Below, piece by piece: positions 8,285-16,841 of a stretch of 64,000 nt of DNA (within the stretch, counting starts at the first letter, position 1; every line of letters starts with the position of its first letter). Position numbers and translations under genes: made by a program. The notes beneath the pieces are model-generated. The model saw only the letters and a program-made list of their open reading frames with translations, ran no database searches and was not told the origin of the DNA. The DNA comes from a virus: positions 45,608 to 109,607 of the IMG/VR virus record IMGVR_UViG_3300022538_000472. One strand, 5' to 3'.

Positions 8285-8623
8285 TCACTCGCCTTGTATC
8301 GTGCCTACAATCTCGAACTCCCCAACATGTGAATGTGGCTCAGTTCTACCGATTGCTTGGCACTCTTCACACCACTTGTATCCCAGGTGTGTCTCACCAC
8401 AGATTTTACCACCGAAGGATTTGCCACATCCGTGTATTGAGATAGGAAAATCAAGCCAAGACTGTTCCTCTAGGTGTTCTTTAGTGCAATCACAGCAGTA
8501 CCAAAAGCCCAAATCTCGCGGGCAGGCTCTCTTTGGCGCTCTGATATGTGTGACGTCTGGGAAAGTCTCTGTGACTACTTCCTCTTCACGTTCGTCAATC
8601 CACGGTCCGAATACTTGTATCAT
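8285..8623 (-). CDS. Cys-rich protein with a borrowed aminotransferase N-terminus
   Basis: About 112 aa. The first 12 residues, MIQVFGPWIDER, copy the start of the DegT enzyme next door (MIQVFKPWIDER), with DNA differences mostly silent. The rest is unrelated and has five cysteine pairs or triplets (WYCCDC, HGCGK, KICGE, KWCEEC), likely one or two zinc sites. It is a chimera created at the gene junction. Function unknown. Confidence 0.6.
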   Translation of the reverse strand: MIQVFGPWIDEREEEVVTETFPDVTHIRAPKRACPRDLGFWYCCDCTKEHLEEQSWLDFPISIHGCGKSFGGKICGETHLGYKWCEECQAIGRTEPHSHVGEFEIVGTIQGE

Positions 8624-8834
8624 CTTCATCTTCCTCACTTCTCAGAATTGCAAAGGTAGTATACTCACTATCATTCCAAGCAAGCATCTTGCCACTGTAA
8701 AGTGCCTCAATATGTTCATGCGTCAGTTGCACGACATCTGACCCACATCTATGTCCATACTTGTCAGCGGCTTCCTTAGTTGCCTCGATCACCTTGACAC
8801 TATCGTTCGGGTCTGTCCAGAATGGAATCTTCAT
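8595..8834 (-). CDS. Hypothetical protein
   Basis: 79 aa starting MKIPFWTDPNDSVKVIEAT. Mixed alpha/beta composition with an acidic end (SEEDEDD). Its 3' end overlaps the chimeric gene start by about 29 nt. No family recognised. Confidence 0.5.
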   Translation of the reverse strand: MKIPFWTDPNDSVKVIEATKEAADKYGHRCGSDVVQLTHEHIEALYSGKMLAWNDSEYTTFAILRSEEDEDDTSIRTVD

Positions 8835-8837
8835 ACC

Positions 8838-9668
8838 TCATCTCCCTATCAGATAATAATGCGCCCTCAGATGCTTTACACGCCATTTAGTCCAGTCACG
8901 GTCGTATCTTCGCGCAAACTCATCGAAGTAGGCAATGTTATCAATACCTAGCATGCTCCGATGGTACGCCAAGAGAAACGTTGGGAATTCTGCCACTAGT
9001 CGTTCAATCTCCCTTCTCAAAGGCATGTCAACTTCACACAGTGACCAAATGGCAATGAACAATGATTCGCGTGGGACTTGCTCCAGGAGAACTTTCAATG
9101 AGGGAATATCTGTAGCCAATTTGACAGCGCCTAGTCCCACAGTCCCAAGGTAGTACTCCTGTAAAAGCGAGAGAACTGGTAAGTCATAGATAACATACTG
9201 CCCCTGAAAACCCAGTTCGTGAGCAATCCGACATAGACACCCATACCCGCCGCCGAACTCAAAGATGAACTGGAGGTCATGTATCCGTTTCCTGGTGACC
9301 AATTCAAATTGCAGCAGATGGTACGCCTGGTGGATTGCGTTTGGACTGGTCTCTCCATGGTGGACGTAGGGTACTGGCTTCCCAACTGGGACTTCATGAA
9401 TCGCAGGACGCCAGCGGGATTGCCAGTCGGAGCGCTCTTGTAGTGCGGTGAATTCATGATGGAACCGTGGCGCATTTCGTGGGGCCATCGTGCCCTCAAT
9501 TCTAGTGCCTTGCAGAAACTCATCCAGGTTACAATCCAAGAGTTCTTGACGGATTTGATTCTGGTAATGATACCAGTATGCTGCCTCATCTGAGAGACCG
9601 TCTAGGTCAGAATGAGGGAGCCGCCTCAGTGCCTCCAGAGTTGTTTCACGGAAGTCGCCTTTCACCAT
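8838..9668 (-). CDS. Putative sugar O-methyltransferase
   Basis: About 276 aa. FIFEFGGGYGCLCRIAHELG (about residues 136-155) is a SAM-binding motif I in the form seen in the putative sugar O-methyltransferase family, followed by QYVIYDLPVLSLLQEYYL. The start at 9668 gives an overlap with the upstream stop (ATGGTGA). It most likely methylates a sugar hydroxyl of the glycan made by this cluster. Confidence 0.75.
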   Translation of the reverse strand: MVKGDFRETTLEALRRLPHSDLDGLSDEAAYWYHYQNQIRQELLDCNLDEFLQGTRIEGTMAPRNAPRFHHEFTALQERSDWQSRWRPAIHEVPVGKPVPYVHHGETSPNAIHQAYHLLQFELVTRKRIHDLQFIFEFGGGYGCLCRIAHELGFQGQYVIYDLPVLSLLQEYYLGTVGLGAVKLATDIPSLKVLLEQVPRESLFIAIWSLCEVDMPLRREIERLVAEFPTFLLAYHRSMLGIDNIAYFDEFARRYDRDWTKWRVKHLRAHYYLIGR

Positions 9669-10411
9669 GCCCACTCCTCTGGCGGTCTAAGTGTCTTCCA
9701 ATCCACCGGCATCAAAATCGTCTCCGTTGGTTTATCTGCTCTCACTGGCACGTCGCCACAGTGGAAGCAGAACGTATCAGTCAGGTAACCGATCTTGAGT
9801 CCCACTTCACGCGCCCGTCCGCATCGCTGCGAGTCAGGGAAATAACCACCACCTCTGATGTTCTGCCCCTTGTGCGTTTTATGCTGCCAGCCTGTCAATA
9901 CGCGGCGCTGTACACACTGAAAGTGACCTGGCAATGCCTTGCACTCTGTGATCGGCCCGACCCTGCGAATTGCACCCCGCGCCCCGCCTTGGTCTACCCG
10001 CTCATAATTCTTGCCAGGGCTGTTGAGCGCCACGATGCCAAATTCTCTGTGGCTGCGCATTGCGTCAAGAAGCCGCCGTAGCCAGTCGGGGTTTACATCA
10101 GGACACAATATGTCGTCGTCGGTAAACACGATTGGATCAGAACGCGACATCTCAAAGCCAAGATTGAGATTCGCTCGCTGGCCCCAGCGTTCATTTCTGA
10201 AGACAAGTTTGTGGATTTTACCACTTGCCTCGAGTCCTTGCAGAAGTCCACGCACACCAGTTCCTGGCTCTGAGGCATCGTCAATCACAATTAAGTGATA
10301 TGGCGTGCGGGTGCGCTCGTTTAGGAACTTGATGCATTTCTCTACATAGTCACGCCGCACCTGGCGGTCTCTGGTCGTGCGAGTGGTCACGATGATGTCA
10401 ATCGGTCTCAC
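9662..10411 (-). CDS. GT2 family glycosyltransferase
   Basis: 249 aa from a GTG overlapping the previous stop (GTGA). GT-A features: DIIVTTRTTRD, LIVIDDASEPG, NERWGQRANLNLGFEMSR and the metal site FTDDDILCP (about residue 97). Probably transfers a sugar in the cytoplasm. A zinc-like Cys/His cluster is not evident. Confidence 0.8.
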   Translation of the reverse strand: MRPIDIIVTTRTTRDRQVRRDYVEKCIKFLNERTRTPYHLIVIDDASEPGTGVRGLLQGLEASGKIHKLVFRNERWGQRANLNLGFEMSRSDPIVFTDDDILCPDVNPDWLRRLLDAMRSHREFGIVALNSPGKNYERVDQGGARGAIRRVGPITECKALPGHFQCVQRRVLTGWQHKTHKGQNIRGGGYFPDSQRCGRAREVGLKIGYLTDTFCFHCGDVPVRADKPTETILMPVDWKTLRPPEEWAW

Positions 10412-11451
10412 TGTCCCGCCTCTCTGAGACTCAGAATCTCAGACACCCGCACATCCCAGGTGTGCTTTTGTCTTACGATCTCTGAGCCACGTTGAGCAAT
10501 CTCATTCCTCTGATCCTCATTTTCCAGATAATATCGCACTTTCTCGACCGCTTCACTCCTAGTCGTGAACCACTGTAGGTGCTCACACCGGGTAAAGACA
10601 GTTTCAAGACCAGGGAAATAGCGTATCAACAGGAATGCGCCACTCGCCATCGTGTTGAATATGCGCCGCCAGGAGGCATACATCCTGACATTTGCATTCA
10701 GGCTGAGTGCAATCTTAGCGCGTGAACAGGCCCAGGCAAGACCGTCGCCATCGGTGAATCTGTGAAAATGCACTTGCTTCAATCCACGCATCTTTGTCCA
10801 GTTTCCACCGAAGACATGGACGTTCAGGTCAATTTGAGCGAGAGTACTGAGCAATTCCGCCCGCTCGCAGCCTCCCTCTCGGATGGGACGACCCATGAAG
10901 ACTATGTCAAAGTCTCGCTTTTCAACCTTGCGTGGATAGTACACTGAAGGATCAGTCCCAGTCCACCAGAAGCCAACACGCTGACAGCCTGCCTCTTTGT
11001 GCATCGTTACTATGTCGAGGTCTTGGTGACATAGCAGTGTCCAGTCTGCTATCCCGCCAATATCCACAACCCAGGGCTTAGGTTTGCGTGAGAAGTCGCC
11101 ATAGTAATGCACGACAAATGCGTCAGTCTTTGCCTTGATGCGCTTCACTGTTTCGCCATCCAGATACTCACACTTGCCAAGATGTACTAAGTCAGGCTTG
11201 TACCAAGCCGCAACCTTCACCAAGTCGTCGCGCATGGATTGTAAGCCACACGCGACCAGTTCCTTCCATTCTGGACACTCCCAGATTTCGGGCCTCGACC
11301 AGGGCGCTTTAGTCTCGTGCGTCTTGGCACGGTAGTCATAAGTGTACAACTCACCGGCGCGGCGATAGGCGGCTGCCAGGCCCTGGGTATTGGCCCAGGC
11401 TGCTAGGGTGGAGAAGGCATCCACATAAAGAATTCTAAGAGAATCCGGCAT
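10408..11451 (-). CDS. GT-B glycosyltransferase (CgeB/Glyco_trans_1_2-like)
   Basis: 347 aa. The C-terminal half carries the pattern of the CgeB-like transferases: IVFMGRPIREGG, CSRAKIALSLNANVRMYASW, RIFNTMASGAFLLIRYFPGLETVF, then a short helix and KHTWDVRVSEIL. It is a close paralogue of the next gene (11435-12412), sharing DLVHLGKCE, WVVDIGG and WTGTDPSVYY-like motifs. The pair probably arose by tandem duplication and act on related acceptors. Confidence 0.75.
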   Translation of the reverse strand: MPDSLRILYVDAFSTLAAWANTQGLAAAYRRAGELYTYDYRAKTHETKAPWSRPEIWECPEWKELVACGLQSMRDDLVKVAAWYKPDLVHLGKCEYLDGETVKRIKAKTDAFVVHYYGDFSRKPKPWVVDIGGIADWTLLCHQDLDIVTMHKEAGCQRVGFWWTGTDPSVYYPRKVEKRDFDIVFMGRPIREGGCERAELLSTLAQIDLNVHVFGGNWTKMRGLKQVHFHRFTDGDGLAWACSRAKIALSLNANVRMYASWRRIFNTMASGAFLLIRYFPGLETVFTRCEHLQWFTTRSEAVEKVRYYLENEDQRNEIAQRGSEIVRQKHTWDVRVSEILSLREAGQ

Positions 11452-12412
11452 ATTCCAGCATCTTCCTTATTCTGCAATCCCAGGTGTGATTCCTGAGCAC
11501 TTCCTCACGTCCCTGTCTACCAATCTTATCTCGTTCACCAGGATGGTTCTGATAGTAGTGCACCTTGTCCACTGCCTCTGGAATGGACTTAAACCAATCC
11601 AAGTGAACACCTCGCTTGAATATCTTCTCTAATCCAGTGAAGTACCGTGTCAGAAAAAAGACACCACATACCATAGAGTTGAGCATGCGGGGCCAGGAGG
11701 TGTAACCTGGCACATTATGCGCACCATAACCCAGCGCAATCTCGGCACGGGAGCACGCCATTGAGAAACCCTCACTGCCAACATAGCGATGGTGAAAGAC
11801 CCGTGCATGTTTGACCTTGTCCCAGCCTCTGCCAAAGACATTGACTCGATATCGCCTTGCTAATGCCTCCACCAACTCTTTGCGCCCAGCATACCACTCA
11901 AATTGTGCCGGGTTTCCCAACGTGCCCATGAAGACTACTGACAGATCGCGGCTCTTGACTTTGTGTGACCTATAGATCTCGGAGTCGGTTCCGGCGGGCC
12001 AGTAGCCGATGCTTTTACAACCCGCTTTCTTGTAGGCTTTGACCAATGGCCCGCCGTCAATTTGCATCACAGTGCGATCACAGGCGCGGCCTATATCCAC
12101 GACCCAGGGGATGACATTGGGACGGTAGTCACCGAAGAAGTGAATGATCTTGACTTTAGGGACGGCATTCCTTATGCCTATAATTGACCACCCCTTGATA
12201 CTCTCACACTTGCCAAGGTGAACAAAGTCGGGCTTGAACTCAGCAGCAGTCTGCATAAGACTGCGGTTCATTCGTTCACCACCATGCTGCTTTGCCAGGG
12301 TTCTGTAGTCGAAGGTGCGAACTTGGGCCACCTTGCTGTAGGCTTTTGTCATGCCTGCGACGTTGGCTATGGCGTTTGGTGCTTTGAGCGCGTCTACGTA
12401 GAGAACTTTCAC
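11435..12412 (-). CDS. GT-B glycosyltransferase (CgeB-like), tandem paralogue
   Basis: 325 aa. Shares with its neighbour the order FVHLGKCE, PWVVDIGRACD, WPAGTDSEIY, VVFMGTLGNP, CSRAEIALGYGAHNVPGYTSW and MVCGVFFLTRYFTGLE. Start at ATG 12412 overlaps the upstream methyltransferase stop by 4 nt. Role as for the paralogue; donor unknown. Confidence 0.75.
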   Translation of the reverse strand: MKVLYVDALKAPNAIANVAGMTKAYSKVAQVRTFDYRTLAKQHGGERMNRSLMQTAAEFKPDFVHLGKCESIKGWSIIGIRNAVPKVKIIHFFGDYRPNVIPWVVDIGRACDRTVMQIDGGPLVKAYKKAGCKSIGYWPAGTDSEIYRSHKVKSRDLSVVFMGTLGNPAQFEWYAGRKELVEALARRYRVNVFGRGWDKVKHARVFHHRYVGSEGFSMACSRAEIALGYGAHNVPGYTSWPRMLNSMVCGVFFLTRYFTGLEKIFKRGVHLDWFKSIPEAVDKVHYYQNHPGERDKIGRQGREEVLRNHTWDCRIRKMLEYAGFS

Positions 12413-12939
12413 TTTTTCACTGCCTCACAGACGATATCACCGTTCGGTCTATACTCAATACCTTTATTCTGCCTGGTCTTGGTCACTTCACACTGTACAA
12501 TTCTAAACCCAAACCGAGGAAGGATGCGCCGAAGCCGTTCTACTGAAAAGCCAGTGCGGGTGAGGAAGCCGGGGCCACCAGTCTGGTGTCCGAAGATATT
12601 CAGCAGGCCCCAAGCGCCCTTACCGCTGCCGTCCTTGCCGTAGCGATAGTCGTCGCCACGCTCGACAAACTCACGGGCATAGATCTCGAAATTGGGACAG
12701 CGGATGACCAGCTTGCCGCCGGGCTTTAGGACTCTGTGCCATTCGCGCAGTGCTGCCTCAAACTCGTGTGGCGGAAGGTGCTCGACCATGTGGGAGGAGA
12801 ATACTTCCTCTATGCTGTTATTGGCGTACATTGGGAGTTCGTGCGCCGCTGCTTTTACGTCAGCTTTTGATTCGTACTTATCCACTGAGACATAGCCAGG
12901 CTTGCGAACTACGCCGCTTCCGATGTTGAGTTTGGTCAT
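12409..12939 (-). CDS. SAM-dependent methyltransferase (class I)
   Basis: 176 aa. LNIGSGVVRKPGYVSVD is motif I plus the acidic ribose-binding Asp; SSHMVEHLPPHEFEAALREWHRVLKPGGKL contains the HMVEHL and LKPGG motifs of Methyltransf_11-like enzymes acting in glycan clusters. The first 75 nt of this gene are repeated at 13964-14038 with seven mostly silent differences. Confidence 0.85.
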   Translation of the reverse strand: MTKLNIGSGVVRKPGYVSVDKYESKADVKAAAHELPMYANNSIEEVFSSHMVEHLPPHEFEAALREWHRVLKPGGKLVIRCPNFEIYAREFVERGDDYRYGKDGSGKGAWGLLNIFGHQTGGPGFLTRTGFSVERLRRILPRFGFRIVQCEVTKTRQNKGIEYRPNGDIVCEAVKK

Positions 12940-12942
12940 TGT

Positions 12943-13542
12943 CTAACTCCATTGGTCCTCCACATACTTCCTGGCCTCCCTCCTCATGTGACCAGGAATT
13001 CTTACACCTGAAGCTATATATCCAATGAAGTTGGTGGCTTTCTCCGCTGGGTAAATGTTGACAGGTCCAGCAACGTAACCTAGAACAGATATATTTCTGG
13101 CAGTTATTTCCTCGTCCCCATTCTCGTAAACACACACCAGACACACCTCGGTCAAGGCAAATGCCACAAGGGGTTCGACGCGAGCATATCTACGATCATC
13201 TTCGTGATACTCGGCATATACAGACTGCCAACCACTGGCCGGAATCATACTCAGTGGCTTGTAGGTTCTGTCAAAACGACTTACCTTTGTGGGAATTCCC
13301 TTTCGTTCACTCTTGGCATAATCATCGTATACTCTTGCAGTGATATAATAATCCAAGATGTCCTTATTCATGTCAATATCTATTCGTAGCGGAAATCCAG
13401 CATCGAGACTAACTTCCTTAAAGACATAATAAGCTAGATCCGTAAAGAGTTTCGCGAAACTCTGCTCGAATCGCTGTCTGCCCTCATCTACAGAACAGGC
13501 AGTGTCAAAGTTCTCTTGACGTACAACTATGGGTTTCACCAT
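12943..13542 (-). CDS. Hypothetical protein
   Basis: 199 aa, mixed alpha/beta, ending in a basic helix (GHMRREARKYVEDQWS). No family recognised. Together with 13536-13778 and the T-loop RNA it lies between two copies of the methyltransferase start, so the whole block may have arrived as one insert. Confidence 0.6.
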   Translation of the reverse strand: MVKPIVVRQENFDTACSVDEGRQRFEQSFAKLFTDLAYYVFKEVSLDAGFPLRIDIDMNKDILDYYITARVYDDYAKSERKGIPTKVSRFDRTYKPLSMIPASGWQSVYAEYHEDDRRYARVEPLVAFALTEVCLVCVYENGDEEITARNISVLGYVAGPVNIYPAEKATNFIGYIASGVRIPGHMRREARKYVEDQWS

Positions 13543-13778
13543 GGTGCCTCCTCATTGAACACTTCCTCATCCAGCGCCAAGAAACTTGGTTCTTTCTCTT
13601 TCTCCCAATCAAGATACTTTTTGAAGAATGCAAGGAGAACCTCTCCAAGAATCTCTTCCTCTATCGTAAAAGCAGGCGGAACCAATCTCTTACAGTGGAG
13701 AAAGCTCTGACGAAGCGACCGCATCCGAGATTCTAGCCACTTCAGTTCGGACAATTTTAGACTTACTAATGCTTCCAC
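13536..13778 (-). CDS. Hypothetical protein, paralogue of 6540-6779
   Basis: 80 aa; see the paralogue at 6540. The start MEALVSL follows TAAGGAGGTAAA, a strong SD. Helical and acidic at the C-terminus. Function unknown. Confidence 0.65.
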   Translation of the reverse strand: MEALVSLKLSELKWLESRMRSLRQSFLHCKRLVPPAFTIEEEILGEVLLAFFKKYLDWEKEKEPSFLALDEEVFNEEAPW

Positions 13779-13855
13779 TTTACCTCCTTATAATGGGCTT
13801 GAATTAACAAGCCTCCACCTACCACGGCTATCGAGTTACTTATGGCCAAGTTAAC

Positions 13856-13954
13856 GGCGCGGGGCTGGATTTGAACCAGCCTCTTTTACCCCATACCTGG
13901 GAATCGAACCCAGTGGTAAATGAGCTCATCTACCAGTGCCCAGACGCCCGCGCC
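13856..13954 (-). ncRNA. T-loop RNA, copy 1 (tRNA-like)
   Basis: 99 nt on the minus strand closed by an 8-bp stem (GGCGCGGG with CCCGCGCC). Inside, in order: a hairpin with GGTA/TACC ends, the T-loop hairpin CTGGG-TTCGATT-CCCAG (13897-13913), a 15-nt linker GTATGGGGTAAAAGA, and a second T-loop hairpin GGCTGG-TTCAAAT-CCAGCC (13863-13881). It is not a normal tRNA: two T-arms and no convincing anticodon arm. The same layout and linker recur at 28421-28525, so this is a repeated RNA family. No promoter is visible here. A strongly divergent class II tRNA is the alternative. Confidence 0.6.
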
Positions 13955-13963
13955 ATGTTGGAT

Positions 13964-14038
13964 ATTTGATTCGTACTTATCCACTGAGACGTAGCCGGGC
14001 TTGCGGACTATGCCGCTGCCGATGTTTAGTTTGGCCAT
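13964..14038 (-). pseudogene. Truncated copy of the methyltransferase 5' end
   Basis: Starts at ATG 14038 and encodes MAKLNIGSGIVRKPGYVSVD and KYES, then runs into the T-loop RNA. It matches 12865-12939 over 75 nt with seven mismatches, six of them silent, so this start once evolved under protein selection. It marks the left border of an inserted block. Confidence 0.8.
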
Positions 14039-14235
14039 GTAATCTTTGCTCCATTGAGCTTCAAGAAGATTAGACACGAGCCCCAGCCCAACAACATCGT
14101 GATTGCATTATGAACTACCCTAGTTCCTATGCTGCCAGATGTCTCAATCCCTAAAACACTGGCTGAGACTGCATAAACAATAGCAAAAATCAACGCGGCA
14201 GCAACATAGACTATGACCTTGAGTAGCCGATTCAT
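14026..14235 (-). CDS. Small membrane protein
   Basis: 69 aa from MNRLLKVIVYV, preceded by GGGAGGG; the longer frame to 14337 lacks an SD. Two hydrophobic spans (VYVAAALIFAIVYAVSA and NAITMLLGWGSCLIFL). Overlaps the upstream GT2 stop by 4 nt. Confidence 0.55.
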   Translation of the reverse strand: MNRLLKVIVYVAAALIFAIVYAVSASVLGIETSGSIGTRVVHNAITMLLGWGSCLIFLKLNGAKITWPN

Positions 14236-14849
14236 CGGTAGTATCCCTCCCCTAATCGTTTCTTGTACAGTGCCTGGTCGTGCTTCATCCAGTCTACCAT
14301 TCTGCGCCCAGGATGGCAACCCCAGTGATTGATCCACACATCACGCACCCAGACCAATTTCCATCCCTTTTGTGCTGCTCTCAAATTCCAATCATTATCA
14401 CAGCCATAGTGGAAAAAGGCTTCGTCAAATATGCCAATGTCCAGCAGTGCCTCTCGTTTGTGCACAACGCAGAAATGCGAGAGATGTTTCACAACTCGAC
14501 GACCTCTTGGTGCTCCCTTGACTGCCTTATTCTGCGGAGCCGTCGCGCAGTGACCGCCAGGAGCAACGCAGCAATAGCGCGGGTCACTATCGAGTACCTC
14601 TATGAGCCGTTCAAGCCAGCCATGTTGCTCTATGTCCACGTCGTCGTTGATATAGCAGATATATGGTGTGTCCTGCGCCAGTGCCCAGCGCAGGCCAACG
14701 TTGGCTGAACGCGCACCACCGACCTTCTTCGTGTCATGTATCACTTTGTGGACACATTGAATCTTAGTATGTCTCATTGCCAATTGACAGGCGCGTTCAG
14801 CAACCTTCGGCTCTAGTGTGGGCGTTGTGAGAGCGACTTTTGGGGTCAT
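14232..14849 (-). CDS. GT2 family glycosyltransferase
   Basis: 205 aa GT-A domain: VALTTPTLEPKVAERACQLA, GGARSANVGLRWALA, the metal site YINDDVDIEQHGW and HYGCDNDWNLRAAQKGW. Paralogue of 4137-4778. Probably adds one sugar to the same class of glycan. Confidence 0.8.
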   Translation of the reverse strand: MTPKVALTTPTLEPKVAERACQLAMRHTKIQCVHKVIHDTKKVGGARSANVGLRWALAQDTPYICYINDDVDIEQHGWLERLIEVLDSDPRYCCVAPGGHCATAPQNKAVKGAPRGRRVVKHLSHFCVVHKREALLDIGIFDEAFFHYGCDNDWNLRAAQKGWKLVWVRDVWINHWGCHPGRRMVDWMKHDQALYKKRLGEGYYR

Positions 14850-15580
14850 TGCTTCTCCTTCACTTCCTCGGCAATCTCGCTCAGGAACTTAAACTCGACC
14901 TTCTCGAAAGACCTAACTGTTCTAACGATATTATCAAATGTGTCTTGTGTCAAGTTATTCCTGCACAGGCTGACCAGGTGTCCCCTGTGCAGATAGTACC
15001 TCCGAGAGTCCAACAAGAGCCGCTTGAATGGCTTGACCAGATGATACTCCTCATTTTCTCTGATGTCGCTGTTCGGGAACAGTCTTGGAATCTCAATACC
15101 TCTATGCGCCTCGTAAAACTCTGGATTGTCTGAGAGATATAGGTAGTCTAGCTCTTCCAACGCTTGTGCAGTGCCTCGGCTCATCTCCCATCGTGGCGGG
15201 CGGAAGCCCTTCGTGCATCGAATCCCAGCTTTCCCAAACGCCTCTTCGCACTTCAGAAGCAACTCAATCGCTCCGCTCTGCGTCAGATGCTTGAACTCGG
15301 GCGTGCCTGCCGCATCGTCATGATGATGATAATATCCATGAACGGAGAACTCAAAATTCTCTGCTGGAAGTTGTGCAACTTCCTGGCACCACTCTGGATG
15401 GTCGAGAATGTTGTTTTTGCCCTCGCCCCGGTCCCTGCTGTCGACGGGCATAAACACCGTGATCCTAATCTCTGGGAGAATCTGAGTCAAATCCTCCAAA
15501 AGCGCAAAATCTCGATAGCACGGCAAGAGATCGTCAAGACTCAGGTTATAGCGGCGGATGGCTCCGCTCATAATGGACAT
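14846..15580 (-). CDS. Polysaccharide deacetylase-like (NodB/DUF2334-type) protein
   Basis: About 244 aa from MSIMSG; the frame opens at 15616. SLDDLLPCY (metal Asp region), FSVHGYYHHHDD (metal His region) and GFRPPRWEMS (the RPPxW catalytic arginine) appear in the order of the NodB-homology barrel. It would remove an N- or O-acetyl group from a glycan, metal-dependent. Start is uncertain within about 36 nt. Confidence 0.75.
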   Translation of the reverse strand: MSIMSGAIRRYNLSLDDLLPCYRDFALLEDLTQILPEIRITVFMPVDSRDRGEGKNNILDHPEWCQEVAQLPAENFEFSVHGYYHHHDDAAGTPEFKHLTQSGAIELLLKCEEAFGKAGIRCTKGFRPPRWEMSRGTAQALEELDYLYLSDNPEFYEAHRGIEIPRLFPNSDIRENEEYHLVKPFKRLLLDSRRYYLHRGHLVSLCRNNLTQDTFDNIVRTVRSFEKVEFKFLSEIAEEVKEKQ

Positions 15581-16142
15581 GCCCCCAACTCTGAGCCTTT
15601 GCGGAGGGAACTTCAATCCCTATCAGGTCTTGCTCTGTGAACAGCTCAGGCTTCCGAGCAACAAGGTAAACCAATGACCGCCCTGGCGAATCTGTATGCA
15701 GGGCTTCAATCTTGAAGTCAGAGAAAATGGTCGCCAGGTCCGCTTTCGTGTACCGCCAGTAGTCGCGATAGTTGTTGCCATAGGTTCGATACTGCCAACG
15801 TGCACTGGTAGTAATGAAGATGATTCCTCCGCGTTTGCACACACACTTCAAGTTTGAGATTGCCTGACGCCAGTCTCTGACGTGAGATAGAGTACTGCAA
15901 GTGACAACAAAGTCAAAGGACTCTTCACCGTACTTCTGAACGAGTTCGCAGACATCACAGAGTTCGTCCACGCAAGGTCCCTGCCTGATGTCCACTCCTG
16001 TATACTCCATTGGCCCCATTGGTTCAATCACATCACGGATCGTACCATTGATATTATAGGAACCAACCTCAAGGACACACTTGTCCCTGATGTCTGCACT
16101 ATTGAGACATCTACGCGCAAAATCAAGGACATTCTGATTCAT
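15546..16142 (-). CDS. SAM-dependent methyltransferase
   Basis: 198 aa. CVLEVGSYNINGTIRDVIEP is SAM motif I, YTGVDIRQG holds the ribose-binding Asp, FDFVVTCSTLSHVRDW and GGIIFITTSA follow as motifs II-III. Class I methyltransferase in a glycan cluster, likely sugar-modifying. Confidence 0.8.
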   Translation of the reverse strand: MNQNVLDFARRCLNSADIRDKCVLEVGSYNINGTIRDVIEPMGPMEYTGVDIRQGPCVDELCDVCELVQKYGEESFDFVVTCSTLSHVRDWRQAISNLKCVCKRGGIIFITTSARWQYRTYGNNYRDYWRYTKADLATIFSDFKIEALHTDSPGRSLVYLVARKPELFTEQDLIGIEVPSAKAQSWGHVHYERSHPPL

Positions 16143-16840
16143 TTGTCATTGCCCCCCCAGACGAACTCTCCGACTAGTATTTCCAGGTCTAGTCCTTCAC
16201 GCGAGACATACCTTTTGGCTGAACTAGTCCACCTGCGTTTAACAACCGGGCCTTGCATCCAGTCAAGTGTTCCAGTCTGCACGTATTGGAAATGTCTGTT
16301 CTCCCTAACGCCAAGAAATCTATTGACCAACGCCTCGCTTCGTTTGCTACCGGCATTCTCAAACTGCCAACAGTTCTCGCCATTCCTGAGCAGGCTAACG
16401 AGTGTCTCCACATGCCAGAAACTTGCCTGCAATGCGGTGCGATATCTTGAGTCGTCTGCGAAGACATAGAGCCGGTCATCGCCAGTGAAAATGCCCTTGC
16501 TCGCCGTCGAGCCCACATTGAGCAGAATGTAGTCGGCTCCACCTCGCTGAATAATCGATGCAAATTCAATCAGCGCCGCAGTGTCGACTGGTCCCACGAG
16601 CCAATAGTCTTCCAGTAAAAAAAGGATGATCGGCGACTCTGTCTTCTCGAGACCCTTGCGGATAGTTTTCGTCCATCCCTCATCTTGGCCCACCTTTATC
16701 GTTTTTCCACACGGCGCGTCGAGAGAGTTGGTCACGAATTGCAGTGGCCACGGGCAATCCGGCCAATATCGGGACATTCCATGGCAAAAAGGCACCCAGA
16801 CCTCGCTGTATCTGTCGCAAGAGGACACCAACACCGTCAC
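16139..16840 (-). CDS. Glycosyltransferase-like protein
   Basis: 233 aa. VLVSSCDRYSEVW at the start and ILFLLEDYWLVGPVD (a possible E-D-x metal motif) resemble small GT-A enzymes of capsule clusters. Motifs are weaker than in the other GT2 proteins. Overlaps the downstream methyltransferase by 4 nt. Confidence 0.55.
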   Translation of the reverse strand: MTVLVSSCDRYSEVWVPFCHGMSRYWPDCPWPLQFVTNSLDAPCGKTIKVGQDEGWTKTIRKGLEKTESPIILFLLEDYWLVGPVDTAALIEFASIIQRGGADYILLNVGSTASKGIFTGDDRLYVFADDSRYRTALQASFWHVETLVSLLRNGENCWQFENAGSKRSEALVNRFLGVRENRHFQYVQTGTLDWMQGPVVKRRWTSSAKRYVSREGLDLEILVGEFVWGGNDK

Positions 16841-16841
16841 A

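Noticed and set aside
13856-13954. Ordinary tRNA
   Set aside because: Two T-arm hairpins and no acceptable anticodon arm; the same odd layout recurs at 28.4 kb.
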